Positions 8,189-15,432 of a stretch of DNA of 64,000 bases are shown here, piece by piece. Both the position numbers and the translations under genes were made by a program. The stretch is from VRUE01 sp963737575 (GTDB lineage: Bacteria; Actinomycetota; Thermoleophilia; Solirubrobacterales; 70-9). Numbering within the stretch: the stretch's first letter is position 1; each line of letters opens with the position of its first letter. The DNA is taken from NCBI GenBank assembly GCA_963737575.1, contig CAVTTJ010000011.1, forward strand, positions 124,001 through 188,000. Direction: 5' to 3'. Under the pieces are notes generated by a model, which worked only from the letters and a program-made list of their open reading frames with translations, was not told where the DNA came from and ran no database searches.

Positions 8189-9565
8189 ATGCGCCTGGGG
8201 ATCTGGGGAATCGCAACCGTCGTGTTCTTGGCGCTGGCCCCTGCCGCCTACGCCGGGCAGCGCTACGCGGCGCCGGCCGGGACGGGAACCGAATGCACGC
8301 AGGAAAAACCCTGCGAACTCAAAGAAGCCGCAGGCGCGGCGAAAGCCGGCGACGAGGTGATCATCACCTCGGGGACCTACGAAGCGAAAGGCCCGATCTT
8401 TACTCCAGCTGTGACAAACGTGCAGATCCACGGTGACACGAGCGGCCCGAAGCCGAGGATCAATGGGGCCTTCGGAGGACCGGTGTTCTCGCTCAACCAA
8501 ACCGGCGACAGCCTCAGCTACGTCGATATTGAAGACAGCGCAAACGGCGGCGGCGGCGCTTCCTGCTTCGGCGCAAAGCTGGAAAGGATCAACGTGCGGA
8601 TCGTCGGCGCCGCTGCCACCGGCGCCTTTGCGTATCCCGAATGCGTGATCCGCAACAGCCTCTTCCGGGTCGAAGGCGCCGGCTCGATTGGAATCCGGGG
8701 ATTCGGATCGACGCCGCCCGGCTCGACCTCTGTACGGAATGTGACGGCAATCGCGTCGGGCTCGGCCTCAATCGGCGTGAGCGCCGAGTACGACGAACCT
8801 GTCGAAGGCAGCTACACCCTCGATCTACAGAACTCGATCGCGCAGGGGGGCGAACAGGACCTGAAGGCCCTGGCAGGTGCAAAAGGCGCCGGCAACATCA
8901 CCGTCAACCATTCCAACTTCGATACCTCGAAAGCCGAAGGCGGAGCGAAAGTGCTCGACGGTGGCGGCAACCAGACGGCGCCGCCGCTCTTCGTCGACGC
9001 CGAAAGCCGCAACTACCACGAGGCGGCGGGCTCACCGACCATCGACGCCGGCATCGCCGGCGAACTCGGCCCACTCGACCTCGACGGCAACCCGCGCATC
9101 CTGGGCCCCGTGCCCGACATGGGAGCCTTTGAGACCTCGAACCCCGTGACGGTCACGCCGGTGGCCCAGCTGCAGTCCCTGAAGGTGTCGCCGACCTCGT
9201 TCCGCGCCGCGAAATCAGGCGGCGCAGTGGCCAGCGCCAAGAAGAAATCGAAGGGACCGGTCGGGACGAAGGCCACCTATTCCCTCTCCCTGGCCGGCAA
9301 GGTCGACTTCACGGTTGAACAGCTCACCACCGGCCGCATTGTCGGAAAGAAGTGCGTGAAACAGACTCCGGCGAACAAAGAGAAGAAGAAGTGCGATCTG
9401 GCCAAGCGGCTCAAGGGCGGCTTCTCCGAGACCGGGGCCGCCGGTCAGAACCGCTTCAAATTCACCGGGCGTCTGGGCAGCAAGGCATTGAAGCCCGGCC
9501 GCTACCGCCTGGCCGGCAGCGCAGGTGGCGTCGTCAAGCGCGCGAATTTCAAGATCGTCGGGTGA
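8189..9565 (+). CDS. Secreted parallel beta-helix protein with choice-of-anchor-Q-like segment and Ig-like tail
   Basis: The 458-residue product has a clear signal peptide (MRLGIWGIATVVFLALAPAA, cleaved near YAG). An N-terminal repeat follows, opening with YAAPAGTGTECTQEKPC and containing AGDEVIITSGTY. Right-handed beta-helix coils run to about residue 280. The motif SPTIDAGIAGELGPLDLDGN followed by PDMGAFE is the choice-of-anchor-Q pattern. The C-terminal 130 residues (SLKVSPTSFRAAKSGG to ANFKIVG) form a lysine-rich beta domain that ends ALKPGRYRLAGSAGG. Related tails occur in the proteins ending at 13858 and 50265. The role is probably cell-surface or extracellular. It is the single gene of its array segment. 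Confidence 0.8.
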   Translation: MRLGIWGIATVVFLALAPAAYAGQRYAAPAGTGTECTQEKPCELKEAAGAAKAGDEVIITSGTYEAKGPIFTPAVTNVQIHGDTSGPKPRINGAFGGPVFSLNQTGDSLSYVDIEDSANGGGGASCFGAKLERINVRIVGAAATGAFAYPECVIRNSLFRVEGAGSIGIRGFGSTPPGSTSVRNVTAIASGSASIGVSAEYDEPVEGSYTLDLQNSIAQGGEQDLKALAGAKGAGNITVNHSNFDTSKAEGGAKVLDGGGNQTAPPLFVDAESRNYHEAAGSPTIDAGIAGELGPLDLDGNPRILGPVPDMGAFETSNPVTVTPVAQLQSLKVSPTSFRAAKSGGAVASAKKKSKGPVGTKATYSLSLAGKVDFTVEQLTTGRIVGKKCVKQTPANKEKKKCDLAKRLKGGFSETGAAGQNRFKFTGRLGSKALKPGRYRLAGSAGGVVKRANFKIVG

Positions 9566-9762
9566 GGATCTCCGCGGCGGCAACCGTTCAGCAAACCGCC
9601 ACGTCGACGAACCCCACATCGGTTAAGGAACCGTCGCCGACGACATATTCGAAGCTCGCCGGCCGCTGATCGCTGCCACCGTATTTGGCGGCGTATCCTT
9701 GGCCGGCTCCAGCGGTCTCGTGTCTCGGCAGTAGTGGTCGGTCCGCCGAGCACGCCGCGACT

Positions 9763-9871
9763 ACGCCCTTCTTATTAGCCCGGAAACCGTTCTGTAGAGC
9801 GGAATACCTCGCAGTCACCGAATCGGTCTACGAAACCGAAGGTCACAGGTTCGAATCCTGTCGGGCGCGCT
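9763..9871 (+). repeat. tRNA-Arg 3'-half direct repeat with short arm (site D)
   Basis: The core 9823-9871 is identical to the tRNA 3' half. The arm is shorter than in B and C: it keeps the ACGCCCTTC start and the inner hairpin CCGTTCTGTAGAGCGG (9787-9802) but lacks the roughly 70 bp between them. It matches site E both upstream (ACCTCGCrGTCACCGA) and for about 12 bp downstream (GCTGAGAA then TTCGG). Confidence 0.85.
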
Positions 9872-10071
9872 GAGAAGTTCGGCGTATTTGGCTTGAGCAT
9901 TGGAAATGCGGCACAGCCGACCAGATTGCTCTGACCGCTCTGCCGGCTCAATTCCGGCGTCGTGCCTGGCAGGACTATCGCCCCGCTATCGCCCAGATCG
10001 AAGTTGCAGAGCCGAATCCGGCCGGGGATCGAACGGAACTCTCGCCGGCGATCGCGGCATACAGCTGTTGA
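9872..10071. other. Non-coding stretch after site D
   Basis: No gene could be supported here. All frames are interrupted and no domain is readable. It leads directly into the aldo/keto reductase remnant. Confidence 0.4.
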
Positions 10072-10299
10072 TTCCCGCTCGCCGCCGGCGACCTCGCCAA
10101 GCCCGGCGGCGCCGCCGCCGAGATCGCCGCCGCCCACGGCGCAAGGCCCGGCCAGGTAGCGATCGCCTGGCTCCTGCGGCGCTCCCCGGTCATGGTCCCG
10201 ATCCCCGGCACGTCCTCGATCAAGCACCTCGAAGAGAACCTGGCGGCAGCCGAGATCGAGCTCGGCGACGACGAGGTCGTGCGCCTCAGCGCGGGCTGA
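10072..10299 (+). pseudogene. Aldo/keto reductase, C-terminal remnant
   Basis: The frame from 10072 to the TGA at 10297-10299 reads FPLAAGDLAKPGG, then EIAAAHGARPGQVAIAWLL, SPVMVPIPGTSS and HLEENLAAAEIEL. This is the C-terminal third of an AKR (about 75 residues). An in-frame stop sits immediately upstream (10069-10071). The catalytic Asp-Tyr-Lys-His part is missing. It is a 5'-deleted remnant inside the array segment between sites D and E, and is not a copy of the intact AKR at 60373. Confidence 0.8.
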
Positions 10300-10618
10300 C
10301 CGCCGATGCCTCCGACGGCAGGCTAGCCCCGCTGCGGGGTCAAAAAAATGTGATGCCGGGTTGTGTCCGCCCATAGCTCGCCCTTCTCGCAGCGGCGGAT
10401 CCTGCTCGAGGCATCAGCCGGGCGAACACCTGCTCCTCACCATCGCGCAGGTGGCACTGAGTCTGCTCGTCGGGCTTCAGCGAGCAATGGTCTTCCATGC
10501 GATGTGAGGGGGCGTCCGCTGATTGTCGGGTGGCCGGGGTCTGTTAGATTCAGGGGCCTCGACCCGGGCAGGGCAGAGGGAGCTCAGGCAGGTAAGCACC
10601 GAAACCAAGGAGGGCCCC
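10300..10618. other. Intergenic region upstream of the SGNH hydrolase gene
   Basis: No gene is evident. It contains the small hairpin GCCCCGCTGCGGGGTC near 10326-10341, followed by seven A residues, and a strong AAGGAGG ribosome site at about 10606-10612 for the next gene. The promoter of that gene probably lies here, but no clear -35/-10 pair could be named. Confidence 0.4.
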
Positions 10619-11575
10619 ATGTTTAGCCTGTATCGCGTTGGTGCGCGCTTGTTCGTGTGCGTCGCTGCTCTTACCGCACTCGGAGCGCTCGCGTTCGCCC
10701 CGGCTGCCGGCGCCAACAACATCGGAAACACCTATCTCGCGCTCGGCGACTCGCTCGCCTACGGCTACCACCAGGCCCAGTTCAAGGACGAACTGGAAGC
10801 CAAAGGCTTTGTCGAACCGGCAAATTTCAACGACGGCTACGTCAACGACTTCGGCGCGGCACTGAAGCTATTCGATCGCAAGCTGCAGATCATCAACGAT
10901 GGCTGCCCGGGAGAGACCACCGAAACGATGATGAACGGCTCCGGCGTATATGGGTCTAACTACTGCGCCGGGGGTCCGACCGGCACTCCGTTCCCGAAGG
11001 CGTTCCTGCACCACCCATACCCTGGCACGCAGCTCGCTGACGCGTTGGCGGTCGCGGCAAACCCGGGCGTCCGGACGATCACCATCGACATCGGCGCAAA
11101 CGACGTGCTGCAGTTCCTGGGACACACCTGTGGCTTCCCGAAAACGTTCACGTGCAGTTCGGGAGAAGTCGAAGCCGAGATCGGGCACGTCGCCAGCAAC
11201 GTCGGGATCATCCTTGCGCAGCTGCGCGGGGTCGCACCGAAGGCGAAGATCATCTTCGTCTCGCAGTACAACCCCTATCCGACGGTGGTTGAACCGGAAG
11301 GCACCGGAGACGCGACCGTCGAAGCTCTCAACGGCGCGCTGAAGGCCGTGGCCCAGAGCTACGGGGTCAGCTTCGCCAACACCGCGCGGGCGATCAACTT
11401 CTCGGGCACCCACGGCGGGCGGGAAGCTGGAGACATTCGGACGGTCTGCGCGTTCACGGCCATGTGTCCGGGCGGTGCATTCGACCCGTCCAGCCCGGAA
11501 GCCGACATTCACCCCACCAAGCTCGGCTACGCCGTAATGGCGGGAGTCGTCGGGGTCGCGTACTTGGCTCACTGA
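10619..11575 (+). CDS. Secreted SGNH/GDSL-type hydrolase
   Basis: The ATG at 10619 follows a strong AAGGAGG site and gives 318 residues. A signal peptide (VCVAALTALGALAFAPAAGA) is cleaved near residue 35. The SGNH blocks are visible: block I LALGDSLAYGYH with nucleophile Ser45, the oxyanion-hole Gly in NDGCPGETT, block III DIGANDVLQF, and block V ADIHPTKLGY with Asp296 and His298. Four or more cysteines suggest disulfides outside the cell. Family members are lipases or esterases, and the substrate here is unknown. The start at 10523 in the same frame is rejected for lack of a ribosome site. It is the intact cargo of its array segment. Confidence 0.87.
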   Translation: MFSLYRVGARLFVCVAALTALGALAFAPAAGANNIGNTYLALGDSLAYGYHQAQFKDELEAKGFVEPANFNDGYVNDFGAALKLFDRKLQIINDGCPGETTETMMNGSGVYGSNYCAGGPTGTPFPKAFLHHPYPGTQLADALAVAANPGVRTITIDIGANDVLQFLGHTCGFPKTFTCSSGEVEAEIGHVASNVGIILAQLRGVAPKAKIIFVSQYNPYPTVVEPEGTGDATVEALNGALKAVAQSYGVSFANTARAINFSGTHGGREAGDIRTVCAFTAMCPGGAFDPSSPEADIHPTKLGYAVMAGVVGVAYLAH

Positions 11576-11785
11576 CCATCCGAGCAGACGATTCGTGGAA
11601 GACCGCGGTCGGCGAGGAAGGAAGGCAAGGAAGATAGACGAGGTGGTCCGGTGACGGAGGACACGGTCGCAGACTTTGGTTCAGCGGGCCGACTGGCTGC
11701 CGATCCGCGCCGCGGCTGTGGCGGGACAATTGCGCCCGGGCGTTCTGAAGTCGTCGCAACCGAGCCCGAGACGGCGGCCCCGATT

Positions 11786-11891
11786 GGGCCCTTCGGAGAG
11801 GGGCGAACCGCTCTGTAGAGCGGAAAACCTCGCGGTCACCGAGTCGATCTACGAAACCGAAGGTCACAGGTTCGAATCCTGTCGGGCCGCT
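11786..11891 (+). repeat. tRNA-Arg 3'-half direct repeat with short arm (site E)
   Basis: The core 11844-11891 differs from the tRNA by one substitution in the anticodon stem (TCGGT to TCGAT) and a one-base deletion in the acceptor part (CGGGCCGC). The arm has the outer repeat CCCTTCGGAGAGGGG and the perfect inner hairpin CCGCTCTGTAGAGCGG (11808-11823). It is closest to site D on both flanks. It is the last well-preserved site. Confidence 0.85.
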
Positions 11892-12014
11892 GAGAATTTC
11901 GGGGCTGGAGCTCTGTGCCGGGAGTTCCCAAGAGGCAGCTAAGCTTGCTCTCTGAGGTCGAGAGGTCCAACCGATCGGTCGCGGACGACGGGTGCCCGCA
12001 GATTACGGGCGGCC

Positions 12015-13858
12015 TTGGCGCTGGCGTTTGCGCTTTCGGTTGTCGTCAGCCCCTCCGCGGACGCCGAAAGCATCATCTTCGCCTCGAACGCCGGTTCGCT
12101 CGGAGGGATCGAGAGCATCACCCCCTTCTCGGTGAACAGGGATGGCAGCCTCGTCGCCCACAAAGTCGTTCGGGTAGAAGACCGCCCCGAAGGCCTGGCG
12201 ATCACCCCTGACGCCCGCTTCCTCTATGTCGCGACAAGCGTTTCGCCAGGCGTGCGCGGCTACGCGATCGGCCCGCGCGGTGCGCTCACCGAGGTGCCAG
12301 GGTCGCCGTTCAAAAGCGAAGGGATCAACACGACCGGCGTCGCCGTGGCGCCCTCCGGCAAAAGGCTTTTCGTCACGAATCGTGGCACCGGGCTCAACAA
12401 CGCGGCGGATCCGGGCTCAGTGGCGGTCTACGACATCGACCCCGCCAGTGGTTCGCTGACGCCCGTCGGCGGTTCTCCGTTCGGTGTCACCGGACTCGAG
12501 GATCCGGACGGCATCGCGGTCGCACCCGATGGAAGCCACGTGTTTGTCACCGGAGACGCCGCGGGCATGACCTTCGACCCGCGGGTCGCGGTTTTCGAAA
12601 TCAAACCCGGCACCGGCTCCATCAGCGAGGTCGGGGGGTCCCCATTTGCGAGCGGGTCCAAACAGGCGGTCCCGATAGTCGTATCTCCGGATGGAGGGCG
12701 AGTCTTCGTCGGCAACGTCAATCTGATCTCGGGCAACACCATCTCGGTGCTGGACGTGAACGAGGAAACAGGCGCCCTCAGCCCGGTCCTCGGGTCCCCC
12801 TTCGCAGCCGCAGGGATGGCGCCGGTCGGGCTCGCCATGACCCCGGACGGCTCGCGGTTGCTCTCGGGTGAGCGGGGGGCCGGGTTCGCCAGGGGGGTAT
12901 CCGTATACGACCTCTTCCCCAGCGGGGTAATTACCCCGATCCTCGGCTCGCCGTTCAGCACGGAAGAAAAGGAAGTGCGAGGGGCTGCGGTGTCTGCGGA
13001 CGGCCGCCGGGTCTATGCGATGACGAGCGCCGAACCCGGTGTCGTGATGGGATTCTCGATCGAAGAAGGGGGCGGGCTCTCGCCTCTTGCCGGCTCTCCC
13101 TATCCAACCGGTGACCAATTTTCCAGTCTCTTTCCCATCGCGATCGCCCCCACCAGACTCCTCGGCCCGCGTCCGGGCCTTCGACCACGAGCTGGGGGAC
13201 CCGACGACGTCGATGCGGCCGAGAAACGGTTGACGGCGGTGAGGCGACCCGGTTCGATTGGGACTTCGGCGACGGAACGACGCTGGCGAACGGCGGTTCG
13301 AGCCCAACCCACACCTATGGGGCGCTCGGCACGTACCGGGTCACCCTGACGGTGACGAACGATTGCGCGATCGACGCCGTCTTCACGGGCGACACAGTCT
13401 TCACCGGGCAGACGGCACTCTGCAACGGGGCTCCGACGGCGACGGCGGCCAAGACACTCGCGATCGTCGATTCGAAGGCGCCGATCGTGAGCGGGTTGGC
13501 CATCGCCCGCCGCTTTGCACCGGGCTCCAAGCCGACCGCAAAATCGGCCGTGGCCTCGCCAGGGAAGCGAATTCGGCGAGGGACCAAGATCCGTTACTCG
13601 CTGTCGGAGACGGCGCGCACGACGATCGTGTTCGAGCGGAAGTCCAAGGGCGGGACGAGGAAGCAGCGCTTTAAGAGGGTCGGCGCCCTGATCCGCTCTG
13701 GCAAGGAGGGGCGGAATGTAGTGCCGTTCTCAGGGCGCATCGGCCGCCGCGCGCTGGCGCCGGGCCACTACCGCCTGGTGGTGACGGCGGCCGATCCGTC
13801 CGGGAACATGTCGGGGCCGAAGCGCAAGAGCTTTTCGATCGCACCGGCGCGACCTTGA
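12015..13858 (+). pseudogene. Secreted beta-propeller (YncE/LVIVD-like) with PKD domain and Ig-like tail, frameshifted
   Basis: The first frame (12015-13349) encodes a signal-like segment (ALAFALSVVVSPSADAES) and about six propeller repeats of the form VSPDGGRVFVGN and VAPDGSHVFVTG. Near 13224-13226 one base appears to be missing: restoring an A in the AAA run joins DVDAAEK to TVDGGEATRFDWDFGDG, a PKD domain. The second frame continues through VTLTVTNDC to the tail ending LAPGHYRLVVTAADPSGN at 13858. No ATG or GTG start exists; TTG 12015 falls inside the signal sequence, so the 5' end may also be lost. The total would be about 615 residues. A sequencing error is possible for the frameshift. 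Confidence 0.75.
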
Positions 13859-14573
13859 CCCGTATGCGCATCGGGCTTGGCGCCTCGCCCTGGCACACAG
13901 AATCCGGCCGCATCGGAGGCGGCAGTCGGCCCGCGCTTAGGCCCTCGCCAGTGGACACGCCGGCGAGGATCGAGGGATCGATCTGGACCGGATAGCCGAC
14001 CCGCAGCACCGCGAGCGTCGCCGGAGGGGTGATCGCTGCAGCGGCCCCGTCGGCAGGTCGTCGGCGGTGTTCGCCGTAGCCGTTTGGCCCCCAGGCGACG
14101 AGGTCACCTTCGAGGACGAGGAACGGAGTGTCCTTGTCTAGGACGAAGGCGCCGTCCGGGAGCTCACGCCAAGGGACCTGATGGAGTCGCCGCCGGTGGG
14201 TGCCGCGGAAGATTCGCTCCGAGTGGAGACGTCGATTCATCTCCCTCGCGGAGGGCGGGTCGCCGCCGACAGCCTCCGCCCAGGCTGCCTTGTAGACCTG
14301 ATATTCGCCATGGCGGCACTCACCGCAGGGGCGGTGGCCGGCGGCAAACGCGACCGCCTCGTCGTGGAAGAAGAGCGGAGTCCAGCGGTTCGGCAGCCAG
14401 AGCTCACGGTGGCGGCCGCGGAATTCGAGCGCGCAGGTGATCCAGAGATCGCCGGCATGGGAGCGGACGATCTCGCGGCCCTCGTGGAGGATCCCGCGGT
14501 TGCCGGTCCAAGCACCCCGCAGTTGGGTGGCGACGATCTCGCCGAGCGGGGTGACGCGGTTTCGCTCGGGCAT
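13671..14573 (-). CDS. Conserved hypothetical protein (LWLPNRW/HRPCGECRH family) with aberrant extended C-terminus
   Basis: The ATG at 14573 begins MPERNRVTPLGEIVATQ. The conserved core holds GNRGILHEG, ELWLPNRWTPLFFHDEAVAF, AGHRPCGECRHGEY and WRELPDGAFVLD. I recognise this as an actinobacterial family without assigned function; the C-x-x-C with nearby His could bind a metal. The recognisable part ends near LRVGYPVQIDPSI at about 13970. The frame then runs on for about 100 low-complexity residues and overlaps the convergent propeller gene by 188 bp. The original stop was therefore probably lost and the tail is read-through. Confidence 0.6.
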   Translation of the reverse strand: MPERNRVTPLGEIVATQLRGAWTGNRGILHEGREIVRSHAGDLWITCALEFRGRHRELWLPNRWTPLFFHDEAVAFAAGHRPCGECRHGEYQVYKAAWAEAVGGDPPSAREMNRRLHSERIFRGTHRRRLHQVPWRELPDGAFVLDKDTPFLVLEGDLVAWGPNGYGEHRRRPADGAAAAITPPATLAVLRVGYPVQIDPSILAGVSTGEGLSAGRLPPPMRPDSVCQGEAPSPMRIRVKVAPVRSKSSCASAPTCSRTDRPPSPPGGSGPAPARGGRCALRTALHSAPPCQSGSGRRPS

Positions 14574-14596
14574 CCGAATTCCGTCGGCGCGTTGGC

Positions 14597-14884
14597 TCAG
14601 GTGCGGATCGCCGGCTGTTGCTTGGCGGTGCGGTCGCGGTGCTTGCAACCCGGCCAGCAGCAGGGCCGGCGCTGGCCTTCCTCCAGCTCTTCCTGGGTCC
14701 GGCGGATGCGCCGCTCTCTGGTCGTCTTCTGCTTGGCATCCACGACCCAGCAGATGAACTCGTTGCGTGCCAATGGGGTGATGTCCTTCCAGGCATCGAG
14801 TGCGGTGGCGTTGGCCACCAACGCCTCGCGCAGGTCGCCCGGTAGCCGGTGCACCACCCCTCCAGGGACTCGCTGGGCGCTCAC
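14597..14884 (-). CDS. YdeI/OmpD-associated-family protein (short)
   Basis: The 95-residue protein reads GGVVHRLPGDLREALVANA, WKDITPLARNEFICWV and KTTRERRIRRTQEELEEG, then PCCWPGCKHR. This is the C-terminal module of YdeI/OmpD-associated proteins, sometimes labelled bacteriocin-protection. Family members of this size are common in Actinobacteria. The function is not established. It lies upstream of and on the same strand as the 14573 gene, 23 bp apart, suggesting co-transcription. Confidence 0.75.
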   Translation of the reverse strand: MSAQRVPGGVVHRLPGDLREALVANATALDAWKDITPLARNEFICWVVDAKQKTTRERRIRRTQEELEEGQRRPCCWPGCKHRDRTAKQQPAIRT

Positions 14885-14975
14885 AAGGGCAAACGGTAGC
14901 GGCCGAGGGCTATGAACCCGCAGGTGGCTCTGACGAACCCTCCCTTGCCCTATCGGCCCGAGTACGCTTCGGCGG

Positions 14976-15323
14976 GTGAGGAGGGCCCGGGAAACCTGGG
15001 AGGCCGCGCCGCTCGGGCTGAGGGTCTACGCCGTGATCGCCATCGTCGTCTGGCCTGTAGCGTCGCTCGTGTTCGGGACGGGCAACCCGCTGCTCGCCTT
15101 GGCCTTTTTGCCGCTCACGCTGGTCATCAACTACTTCCTGCTCCGCGGCGAGCGGTGGATCTGGTGGTTGGTTGTCGCTTCCCATCCGTTCTACATCCTG
15201 ACGGTCATCACGAGCCATCTCGGCTGGTACTACGTGGTCGCATCCCTCGTGACACTCGCGCTTCTTCTGCTTCCAGAGTCTCGGCGCCACGTTTTCGGTC
15301 GCGAAGATGAGGTACCCACCTAA
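14976..15323 (+). CDS. Small polytopic membrane protein
   Basis: GTG at 14976 gives 115 residues with three or four hydrophobic segments (about 17-33, 38-53, 62-80 and 84-98), including NYFLLRGERWIWWLVVASH. The termini are charged (MRRARETWEA and FGREDEVPT). No family is recognised. A perfect hairpin follows 2 bp after the stop. Confidence 0.6.
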   Translation: MRRARETWEAAPLGLRVYAVIAIVVWPVASLVFGTGNPLLALAFLPLTLVINYFLLRGERWIWWLVVASHPFYILTVITSHLGWYYVVASLVTLALLLLPESRRHVFGREDEVPT

Positions 15324-15325
15324 CC

Positions 15326-15343
15326 TTCCCTGCGCACAGGGAA
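15326..15343. terminator. Hairpin between convergent genes
   Basis: TTCCCTG-CGCA-CAGGGAA is a perfect 7-bp stem with a 4-nt loop, placed right after the stop of the small membrane protein and about 90 bp before the end of the convergent propeller gene. There is no T tract on either strand, so termination is plausible but unproven. Confidence 0.45.
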
Positions 15344-15432
15344 TGCAGCCCACCCGTTCAAGATCAGCAGCTTGACCTCTTCTGGGGTCATGCCCAGATC
15401 ACCTGCCCACTGGGAGCTCGGGCAGATATGGG

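Noticed and set aside
10320..10350. Terminator at GCCCCGCTGCGGGGTC followed by AAAAAAA
   Set aside because: On the plus strand the run is A, not T. On the minus strand the T run precedes the hairpin. Neither fits an intrinsic terminator.
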